Shown piece after piece: positions 1 through 5,683 of a DNA stretch of 6,373 nucleotides (the first letter of the stretch is position 1; each line of letters starts with the position of its first letter). The notes beneath the pieces are model-generated. The model saw only the letters and a program-made list of their open reading frames with translations, did not search any database and had not been told where the DNA came from. The translations under genes and the position numbers were made by a program. The DNA is from CAYTOJ01 sp964439415 (lineage in GTDB: Bacteria; Pseudomonadota; Alphaproteobacteria; Rickettsiales; CAZAGG01). The DNA lies in assembly GCA_964439415.1 (NCBI GenBank), contig CAYTOJ010000108.1, forward strand, positions 1 to 6,373, in the 5' to 3' direction.

Positions 1-755
1 AAAGTTACCAGGGCGAGGAGGGTGAGGATGGACGCAACCGCGAAAGCAGCGGGGAAGTTATATTCGTTATAAAGTATCTCAACGTGCAGGGGTACGGTGT
101 TGGTCTGGCCGCGGATATGGCCGGATACTACCGATACCGCCCCGAACTCACCCATTGCTCTGGCGTTGCACAACAGCACGCCATACAGCAGCGCCCATTT
201 CACATTCGGCAGTGTTATCTTGAAAAAGGTCTGCCAGCCGGATGCTCCTAGCAGAATCGCTGCCTCCTCCTCCTCCCTGCCCTGTTCCTGCATCAGGGGG
301 ATAAGCTCCCGCGCTACAAACGGCAGCGTCACAAAAACCGTAGCCAGAACTATACCCGGCACGGCGAATATAAGCTGCATCCCGTGGCTGCTCAGCCAGC
401 CACCCAGCCAGCCATTTGCGCCGTAGATGAGCACATATATAAGCCCGGATATCACCGGGGATACTGAAAACGGAATATCAATTAAGGTGTTAAGCAGGCG
501 TTTTCCCCGAAATTCCCGCCGGGTGATAGCCCAGGCCGCCGCCAGGCCGAAGGCTGCGTTCAGTGGCACGGCGATTAATGCTACCAGCAGGGTGAGCTTT
601 ATTGATGAAATAGCATCCGCATGGGTAATATTATCCATGTAAGTCTTAAAACCTGATGATAACCCCTGAACAAAAATAAGCAGCACCGGCAGTGCTATCA
701 GCCCGATAATAACACCCGCCGCCGCGAGGATGAGTAATGGCTTGCAGTACTTCAC
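1..755 (-). CDS. cysW: Sulfate/thiosulfate ABC transporter permease CysW (3' end cut by window edge)
   Basis: This is one of the two membrane subunits of the sulfate/thiosulfate importer; by family knowledge it pairs with CysT in the inner membrane and is driven by the CysA ATPase. The frame is open for 251 codons from a GTG at 755 to the window edge, so roughly the last 40 residues are missing compared with the usual length of about 290. Translation shows hydrophobic segments near residues 7-30, 52-75 and 97-112. The permease EAA loop follows (EEEEAAILLGAS, residues 161-172, then LPN at 182-184), with the CysW-typical GEFGAVSVVSGHIRGQT at 202-218. The GTG start overlaps the cysT stop as GTGA. 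It has a good Shine-Dalgarno, GGAGG at 764-768, 8 bases upstream, so the two genes are probably translationally coupled. No frameshift was seen. Identification is strong; CysW rather than a molybdate permease is supported by the motifs and the cysT neighbour. Confidence 0.93.
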   Translation of the reverse strand, partial: MKYCKPLLILAAAGVIIGLIALPVLLIFVQGLSSGFKTYMDNITHADAISSIKLTLLVALIAVPLNAAFGLAAAWAITRREFRGKRLLNTLIDIPFSVSPVISGLIYVLIYGANGWLGGWLSSHGMQLIFAVPGIVLATVFVTLPFVARELIPLMQEQGREEEEAAILLGASGWQTFFKITLPNVKWALLYGVLLCNARAMGEFGAVSVVSGHIRGQTNTVPLHVEILYNEYNFPAAFAVASILTLLALVT

Positions 756-1585
756 TCCAGATCCCTCCGCAGTAGTTTCTGGCAGAAGCTTATAAGCAGC
801 AGCAGCGCGAATGATATAATCTGCATCACCAGGGCTACGGCGCTTGCTCCCGCTATATCGTACTGCTCCAGCTTCACTAAAATCACCAGTGGCGTTATTT
901 CCGTCTGCATCGGCAGGTTGGAGGATATGAAAATAACTGATCCATACTCACCCAACCCTCGCGCAAAAGCCATAGCGAACCCGGTAATAACCGCAGGTAG
1001 AATATTTGGCATTATAACCCTGGCGAATACCTGCCATTTAGTTGCGCCGAGGGACTGGGCGGCTTCTTCCACCTCCCTGTCAAAATCCTCCAGCACCGGC
1101 TGAACTGTGCGCGTTACAAACGGCAGGCCGATAAATACCAGGGCGATTACTACCCCAGGCGTGGCATAGGCTATTTTAATGCCGAACGTTTCAAACAAAA
1201 CGCCGATATAACCATCCGGCGCGAATAGTGTGGTAAGGGCGATTCCCGCAACGGCTGTGGGCAGCGCGAATGGGAAATCCACCATCGCATCCAGCACTTT
1301 TTTGCCGGGGAATTCATAACGCACCAGCACCCAGGCGCATAGCGTACCAAAAACCGCGCTGATTACCGCCGCTGCAAGTGAGCAAGCCAGACTGAATTTA
1401 TATGCGCTAATAACTCTTGGCTCATTAACTGCCTGCCAGAATCCATCCCACCCACCGGCAAAACTTTTCACCGCCAGGGCGGAGAGAGGAATCAGCACGA
1501 TGCACGAGATGTAAAACACCGTAAACCCTAGCGCCAGGCCAGTGCCTGGAATAATAGAGCTTCTATTGTTGACTGCCAATCTCAT
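752..1585 (-). CDS. cysT: Sulfate/thiosulfate ABC transporter permease CysT (CysU)
   Basis: This is the second membrane subunit of the sulfate/thiosulfate importer, forming the translocation channel with CysW. The 277 codons match the usual family length. About six hydrophobic segments are visible (for example residues 16-38, 64-88, 105-121, 142-157, 196-210 and 246-266). The EAA loop that docks on the ATPase reads EEAAQSLGAT at 173-182, followed by MPN at 192-194. RGLGEYGSVIFISSNLP at 209-225 is typical of CysT. The start is ATG at 1583-1585. No clear Shine-Dalgarno precedes it, and no better start was found, since the N-terminus fits the family. It is the first gene of its strand here, with cysW overlapping its end. 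The periplasmic sulfate- or thiosulfate-binding protein gene often found just upstream is absent, because the divergent maeB occupies that side. It may lie beyond cysW or elsewhere in the genome. Confidence 0.95.
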   Translation of the reverse strand: MRLAVNNRSSIIPGTGLALGFTVFYISCIVLIPLSALAVKSFAGGWDGFWQAVNEPRVISAYKFSLACSLAAAVISAVFGTLCAWVLVRYEFPGKKVLDAMVDFPFALPTAVAGIALTTLFAPDGYIGVLFETFGIKIAYATPGVVIALVFIGLPFVTRTVQPVLEDFDREVEEAAQSLGATKWQVFARVIMPNILPAVITGFAMAFARGLGEYGSVIFISSNLPMQTEITPLVILVKLEQYDIAGASAVALVMQIISFALLLLISFCQKLLRRDLE

Positions 1586-1640
1586 GCCGGGACTGACTGA
1601 TTATGTACAACTATAAAAGTAAAGGTATTACCTATCGGCT

Positions 1641-1736
1641 TCCCCTCCCGGGCACAAAGGGGGCTAGGGGGGGGCAACTTTACGGTAGTAGCAACACATG
1701 CCCCTCCCTTAATCCCCCCCCGTAAACGGGAGGGGA
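1641..1736. repeat. GC-rich imperfect palindromic intergenic repeat
   Basis: Two arms are complementary around a spacer of about 24 bases. The outer stem TCCCCTCCCG (1641-1650) pairs perfectly with CGGGAGGGGA (1727-1736). The inner stem GGGGGGGGC (1667-1675) pairs with GCCCCTCCC (1700-1708) with one mismatch. Between them, GGGGG (1659-1663) faces a run of eight C (1714-1721). The right arm also contains a small hairpin of its own, CCCG-TAAA-CGGG (1719-1730). The structure resembles the dispersed GC-rich palindromic elements found between genes in many proteobacteria; that resemblance is from general knowledge, not a search. It could act as a long RNA hairpin in a cysT leader, as a nonautonomous mobile repeat, or have no function. 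It is not a classical terminator: no U-tract follows either end, and no gene ends here. Confidence 0.75.
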
Positions 1737-1826
1737 GACAAGCAATGAACATCCAGACCAGAATACCAGATAAATTACGATTTTGTACTTTCGTGTTGCA
1801 GTGCGAGATAAGTTGCATCTATGTTT

Positions 1827-1853
1827 TTGACTTAAGAAACACCACTCTATACA
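1827..1853 (+). promoter_or_regulatory. Candidate sigma-70 promoter for the maeB gene cluster
   Basis: A -35-like TTGACT (1827-1832) is followed after 15 bases by a -10-like TATACA (1848-1853). Transcription would begin near 1860, leaving a leader of about 45 bases before the maeB ATG. Both hexamers are close to consensus, but the spacer is shorter than the preferred 17 bases, so the assignment is tentative. It overlaps a candidate promoter on the opposite strand. Confidence 0.35.
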
Positions 1854-1873
1854 ACAATTTAAACCAATAGCAA
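1846..1873 (-). promoter_or_regulatory. Candidate divergent promoter for cysTW
   Basis: Read on the minus strand, TTGCTA (1873-1868) is followed after 16 bases by TATAGA (1851-1846), a plausible -35/-10 pair facing cysT. If used, the transcript would have a leader of about 255 bases that contains the whole palindromic repeat at 1641-1736. The -10 overlaps the proposed maeB -10 on the other strand. The evidence is motif matching only, in AT-rich DNA where chance matches are common. Confidence 0.22.
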
Positions 1874-1904
1874 TTCCAGATAAAATTCCAGGCAACTGCA
1901 CTCC

Positions 1905-4178
1905 ATGAGCGATATTGAACAGATAACCCCTGAAGAGGCTTTAGCATTCCACAGTGAAGGCAAGCCCGGCAAAATTTCAATCCTCCCCACCAAACCGCTG
2001 ATGACGCAGCGGGATTTGTCGCTAGGTTATTCACCGGGCGTAGCGGTTCCATGTTTGGAGATTCAGAAAAACCCTGACCTTGCATATAAGTACACATCCA
2101 AGGGCAATATGGTGGCGGTGATCTCCAACGGTACGGCGGTGCTGGGGCTGGGGAATCTGGGTGCTCTTGCCTCCAAACCGGTGATGGAAGGCAAGGCGAT
2201 TCTGTTCAAACGCTTTGCTGATATTGACTCTATTGATATAGAAGTGGACACCACTGATATTGATGAATTCGTGAACTGCGTGAAGCTTCTGGGGCCTACC
2301 TGGGGCGGGATCAACCTTGAGGATATAGCATCACCCGAATGCTTCATTATTGAGCAGAAGCTCAAAAGCCTGATGGATGTTCCGGTATTCCACGACGATC
2401 AGCACGGAACAGCTATCATCACACTGGCCGGGCTTATCAATGCTGCCGATGTAACAGGCAGGGATTTTAAAACCATGAAAGTGGTTATGAACGGGGCGGG
2501 AGCCGCTGGGATAGCGTGCCTGGAGCTGATAAAAAGCTACGGCCTGCCGCATGAGAATGCCATTATGTGCGATAAAAGCGGGGTTATCTACAAAGGGCGG
2601 ACTGAGCAGATGAACCAGTGGAAGTCAGCCCACGCTGTGGAAACTGATGCACGCACCCTGGAGGAAGCTTTAAACGGCGCTGATGTGTTTATAGGCCTTT
2701 CCGCAAAAGGCGCGCTCACCCCGGAAATGGTTAAACACATGGCGGCGAAACCGATAATATTCGCTATGGCGAATCCTGATCCTGAAATCACCCCGGCTGA
2801 GGCCAGAGCCGCCCGGCCAGATGCAATCATCGCAACCGGAAGGTCTGATTATAGCAACCAGGTGAATAATGTTATGGGCTTTCCATATATATTCCGTGGC
2901 GCGCTGGATGTGCAGGCAAGGGAGATAAATGAAGATATGAAAATGGCAGCGGCTGAAGCCATTGCAGCTTTAGCGCGGGAGGATGTACCGGATGAAGTAT
3001 GCGCCGCCTACCAGGGTAAAAAACTGCGCTATGGGCCGGATTATATTATCCCTACGCCCTTTGATCCGCGCCTTATTACTACAGTGCCGGTAGCGGTAGC
3101 GCAGGCAGCCATAAAAACTAAAGTGGCGCGTCGTGATATTCAGGATATGGAGTGTTACCGCAATCAGCTCCGCTCCCGCCTTGACCCTACATCCAATATT
3201 GTCAGCCTGATATTTGAGCGCCTGAAATCTAACCCTACAACTGTGATATTCGCAGAAGGGGAAGAGGAACGTACAATTCGCGCCGCTATCGCCTGGCGGG
3301 ATAACGGCTACGGCAAAGCCATACTGGTTGGCCGTGATGCCCGTATCCAGGAACAACTGGATCGCATGGGAATGGGTAAATTGAAGGATATCGAAATAGC
3401 CAACTCCCTCACCAGCCCGCATGTTGAGGAATATGTAAATTTCTTCTATAAGCGCACACACCGCCGTGGCCTGCTACTGCGGGATTCTGCCCGGCTGGTG
3501 AAGAACGACCGTAATATTTTCTCCAGTTGTATGCTGGCATTGGGGCATGGTGATGTATTAGTCTCCGGCCTTACGCGCAGCTATTATGATACTTATGACG
3601 ATATAAGGCGTGTAATTGATCTGGAGAAACGAGGCTCATCCTTTGGTCTATCCATACTGCTGGCTAAAGGGCGCACGGTATTTATCTCCGATACCACTAT
3701 TCATGAGCTTCCATCGGCGGAACTCTTAGCAGATATTGCTATCCAGACGGCAAGACGCGCCAGGGAACTTGGGCATGAACCCAAAGTGGCACTGCTTTCT
3801 TACTCCAGCTTCGGTAATCCCATGCGCGAGAAAGCTGAACGAATCCGCGATGCCATACGCATTTTAAGCAGCCGTGAGGTGGACTTTGAATTTGATGGTG
3901 AAATGTCCGCTGAGGTTGCGCTGAACCCTGAACTTAAAAAGTTCTACCCCTTCAGCCGCCTCTCCGGCCCTGCCAATGTGCTGATAATGCCTGGGCTGCA
4001 TTCGGCTAATATCTCATCCAAGCTTATGCAGGAACTGGGCGGTGGTGTGGTCATCGGGCCGATTCTGAACGGCCTAGTGAAACCGGTACAGATTCTGCAA
4101 TTTGGTGCAAGTGTTTCGGATATTCTGAAAGTAGCGGCTATAGGCGCACTGGATGCTATCAAACTGAGGGGAGCTTAA
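1905..4178 (+). CDS. maeB: NADP-dependent malic enzyme, MaeB type, with C-terminal phosphotransacetylase-like domain
   Basis: This cytoplasmic enzyme decarboxylates L-malate oxidatively to pyruvate and CO2, normally with NADP+, supplying NADPH and pyruvate. The 757 residues match the large MaeB form (E. coli about 759). Residues about 16-400 are the malic enzyme part: conserved Tyr42 in LGYSPGVA, Lys97 in MEGKAILFK, metal-binding Glu139-Asp140 (NLEDI) and Asp164/165 in FHDDQHGTA. The Rossmann loop GAGAAG lies at 197-202, and Asn290 (ANPDPEITP) and Asn321 are also present. Residues about 430-757 form the PTA/PTB domain (VIFAEGEEERT, LLSYSSFGNP, GPILNGLVKPVQ). By family knowledge this domain is regulatory, binding acetyl-CoA, rather than an active acetyltransferase. 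The ATG at 1905 fits the family N-terminus, but its Shine-Dalgarno is weak (AGG, 12 bases away). It is first in the plus-strand cluster, with uppP 6 bases downstream. Cofactor preference (NADP or NAD) cannot be settled by eye. Confidence 0.96.
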   Translation: MSDIEQITPEEALAFHSEGKPGKISILPTKPLMTQRDLSLGYSPGVAVPCLEIQKNPDLAYKYTSKGNMVAVISNGTAVLGLGNLGALASKPVMEGKAILFKRFADIDSIDIEVDTTDIDEFVNCVKLLGPTWGGINLEDIASPECFIIEQKLKSLMDVPVFHDDQHGTAIITLAGLINAADVTGRDFKTMKVVMNGAGAAGIACLELIKSYGLPHENAIMCDKSGVIYKGRTEQMNQWKSAHAVETDARTLEEALNGADVFIGLSAKGALTPEMVKHMAAKPIIFAMANPDPEITPAEARAARPDAIIATGRSDYSNQVNNVMGFPYIFRGALDVQAREINEDMKMAAAEAIAALAREDVPDEVCAAYQGKKLRYGPDYIIPTPFDPRLITTVPVAVAQAAIKTKVARRDIQDMECYRNQLRSRLDPTSNIVSLIFERLKSNPTTVIFAEGEEERTIRAAIAWRDNGYGKAILVGRDARIQEQLDRMGMGKLKDIEIANSLTSPHVEEYVNFFYKRTHRRGLLLRDSARLVKNDRNIFSSCMLALGHGDVLVSGLTRSYYDTYDDIRRVIDLEKRGSSFGLSILLAKGRTVFISDTTIHELPSAELLADIAIQTARRARELGHEPKVALLSYSSFGNPMREKAERIRDAIRILSSREVDFEFDGEMSAEVALNPELKKFYPFSRLSGPANVLIMPGLHSANISSKLMQELGGGVVIGPILNGLVKPVQILQFGASVSDILKVAAIGALDAIKLRGA

Positions 4179-4184
4179 AGGCTC

Positions 4185-5000
4185 TTGGATTTTTTCAATC
4201 AAATCCTCCCTGCCCTGCTGATTGGCATTCTGGAGGGGTTGACTGAGTTTCTCCCAGTATCCTCCACCGGGCATATCATTCTGGCAACTGATATACTTGG
4301 CTTTAAAACCCCTCCAGGTAAAGTCTTTGAAGTGGTAATCCAGCTAGGCTCAATACTGGCTGTGTGCTGGCTCTACCGCGCCAGGCTGCTGGACATTGCC
4401 ACGACACTGCATAAAAAGCAGGAATCCCGCGCTATTGCCGCAGGTGTGACAATATCCGTACTGCCTGCGCTGATTCTGGGTGCTGCATTTCATGGCTATA
4501 TAAAGGAGCATCTGTTCAATCCTGTGGTAGTAGGAATAATGCTGGCCATTGGCGGTGTTATAATTATAGCGGTTGAAAAATACCGAAAGAAAAGCGGCTC
4601 TACAATTAACGATCTTGCCAGTATACCTATTAAAATTGCTCTTCTAATTGGCTTGATTCAATGCCTGGCCTTGATACCGGGTGTATCGCGCAGTGGCGCT
4701 ACCATAATCGGCTCGCTCGTACTGGGACTTAACCGCAAAACAGCGGCTGAGTTTTCATTCTTTCTTGCTATTCCCACTATATTTGCCGCCAGTGCTTATG
4801 ATTTAATGAAGAATTTTCATGAGCTAGGAAAAAGTGACGCTTTGATTATCGGGGTCGGCTTCATATCCGCATTTATTTCTGGTTTCATTGTGGTTAAATG
4901 GCTGATCAGGTACATAGCCCGCCATGACTTTACTGTCTTTGGTTATTATCGAATTGCGGTTGGGCTTCTCATTCTTGCCTTTTATCAAACCGCCCTCTAA
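4185..5000 (+). CDS. uppP: Undecaprenyl-diphosphate phosphatase (UppP/BacA)
   Basis: This integral inner-membrane phosphatase converts undecaprenyl diphosphate to the monophosphate, recycling the carrier lipid for peptidoglycan and other envelope polymers; overproduction gives bacitracin resistance in known species. It has 271 residues, the normal length, and is mostly hydrophobic with about eight membrane segments. The two signature motifs are intact: EGLTEFLPVSSTGH (Glu17, Glu21, Ser27, His30, the same numbering as in E. coli BacA) and PGVSRSGAT with Arg169, equivalent to the essential E. coli Arg174. The start is a TTG at 4185-4187. It gives the family N-terminus (MDFF) and no nearby ATG fits. 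AAAGG lies only 3 bases upstream and GAGGGGAG (4166-4173) 11 bases upstream, so initiation is probably modest or coupled to maeB, which ends 6 bases before. The transaldolase gene follows after 26 bases. Confidence 0.95.
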   Translation: MDFFNQILPALLIGILEGLTEFLPVSSTGHIILATDILGFKTPPGKVFEVVIQLGSILAVCWLYRARLLDIATTLHKKQESRAIAAGVTISVLPALILGAAFHGYIKEHLFNPVVVGIMLAIGGVIIIAVEKYRKKSGSTINDLASIPIKIALLIGLIQCLALIPGVSRSGATIIGSLVLGLNRKTAAEFSFFLAIPTIFAASAYDLMKNFHELGKSDALIIGVGFISAFISGFIVVKWLIRYIARHDFTVFGYYRIAVGLLILAFYQTAL

Positions 5001-5014
5001 AAGCTCTGGAAAGC

Positions 5015-5018
5015 AGGA
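5015..5018 (+). promoter_or_regulatory. Ribosome binding site of the transaldolase gene
   Basis: AGGA lies 8 bases before the ATG at 5027, within the 26-base gap after uppP. This spacing supports the chosen start, and no promoter or terminator is evident in the gap. Confidence 0.6.
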
Positions 5019-5026
5019 AAAGCCAT

Positions 5027-5683
5027 ATGAAATTTTTTGTAGATAGTGCCGATATAAACGAGATTAAAGAACTGGCGGAGCTTGGCCTGGTGGATGGCGT
5101 AACAACTAACCCCAGCATCATCGCAAAATCAGGGCGCGATTTTTTAAAAACTATTGCGGAAATCTGCAAGCTCACCACAGGCCCAGTCAGTGCGGAGGTT
5201 GCCGCCACTGATTATGAAGGCATGATTTTAGAGGGGCAGAGACTTGCAGCAATAGCTGAGAATGTCTGCATCAAGGTTCCACTCACCCCGGCTGGAATAA
5301 AAGCCTGCGCTACCTTCAGTCAGGAAGGGCTGATGGTGAATGTAACGCTGTGCTTCTCCGCAGGGCAAGCCATTCTAGCGGCTAAAGCAGGGGCGACTTT
5401 TGTCTCGCCGTTTGTTGGCAGGTTCGATGATATCTCAACTGATGGTATGGAACTGATACAGGATATATGCCAGATTTACGCCAATTATCCTGATTTTACC
5501 ACTGAAGTGCTGGTGGCATCAGTGCGTAACCCCGTACACATCGTCAAGGCCGGGCTTATCGGGGCTGAGGTTATCACCGCGCCGCCACCTATTATCAAGC
5601 AATTGTTCAATCATCCACTCACCGAAAAAGGGCTGGCTGCGTTTGTTAGCGACTGGCAGAAAACCGGGCAAAGCATTCTGTGA
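5027..5683 (+). CDS. tal: Transaldolase, small TalC/Fsa family
   Basis: This cytoplasmic class I aldolase-type enzyme transfers a dihydroxyacetone unit between sugar phosphates in the non-oxidative pentose phosphate pathway, linking it to glycolysis. The 218 residues match the short (about 215-220) single-domain TIM barrel group. Motifs in order are MKFFVDSADINEI (N-terminus), GVTTNPSII (24-32), Schiff-base Lys83 in CIKVPLTPAG, NVTLCFSAGQA (105-115), and SPFVGRFDDIS (127-137). The ASVRNP region (164-169) and TAPPPIIKQL near residue 190 follow. Compared with E. coli fructose-6-phosphate aldolase FsaA, the positions equivalent to Gln59 and Tyr131 are Glu57 and Phe129, the pattern of true transaldolases. 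I therefore call transaldolase rather than F6P aldolase. The ATG at 5027 has AGGA 8 bases upstream. The gene ends in TGA overlapping the GTG start of the amidase. Confidence 0.93.
   Translation: MKFFVDSADINEIKELAELGLVDGVTTNPSIIAKSGRDFLKTIAEICKLTTGPVSAEVAATDYEGMILEGQRLAAIAENVCIKVPLTPAGIKACATFSQEGLMVNVTLCFSAGQAILAAKAGATFVSPFVGRFDDISTDGMELIQDICQIYANYPDFTTEVLVASVRNPVHIVKAGLIGAEVITAPPPIIKQLFNHPLTEKGLAAFVSDWQKTGQSIL

Larger units (their letters stand above)
1586..1904. other. Intergenic region between divergent cysT and maeB
   Basis: This 319-base stretch separates the two divergent transcription units. Its cysT-proximal half contains a GC-rich imperfect palindrome (1641-1736). The maeB-proximal part (about 1741-1904) is AT-richer and holds candidate promoters for both directions. 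Short open frames on the minus strand here translate the palindrome into proline/arginine/glycine-rich peptides with no recognisable family and are not taken as genes. No tRNA or other structured RNA gene was recognised. No riboswitch was recognised either, although one cannot be excluded by eye. Confidence 0.8.

Noticed and set aside
259..275. GAG-rich run encoding four glutamates just before the EAA motif of CysW
   Set aside because: Acidic residues at this place are normal in CysW (E. coli has a similar acidic stretch), and the frame is intact, so it is not evidence of repeat expansion.
391..416. Near-repeated CAGCCAGCCA units within cysW
   Set aside because: They encode a short WLGGWL segment and look like incidental codon repetition rather than a mobile or regulatory repeat.
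97..642. Two plus-strand open frames (97-426 and 427-642) opposite the left-edge gene
   Set aside because: They are antisense to cysW, whose uninterrupted frame carries clear ABC permease motifs. Their translations resemble no family.
1641..1736. Palindrome as a rho-independent terminator or CRISPR repeat
   Set aside because: No T-run follows either arm, no gene ends next to it, and there is only one inverted pair rather than regularly spaced direct repeats.
1582..2097. Overlapping minus-strand open frames upstream of cysT (1582-1818, 1680-1901, 1819-2097)
   Set aside because: Their peptides are translations of the GC-rich palindrome and its flanks, or of the antisense of maeB; they show no domain and no consistent ribosome binding site.
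2970..3461. 163-codon minus-strand open frame inside maeB
   Set aside because: It lies wholly antisense to conserved malic enzyme and PTA-domain sequence and has no recognisable motif.
3190..4178. Phosphotransacetylase-like region as a separate pta gene fused by error
   Set aside because: Large MaeB enzymes normally carry this domain in a single chain of about 760 residues, so the fusion is the ordinary form.
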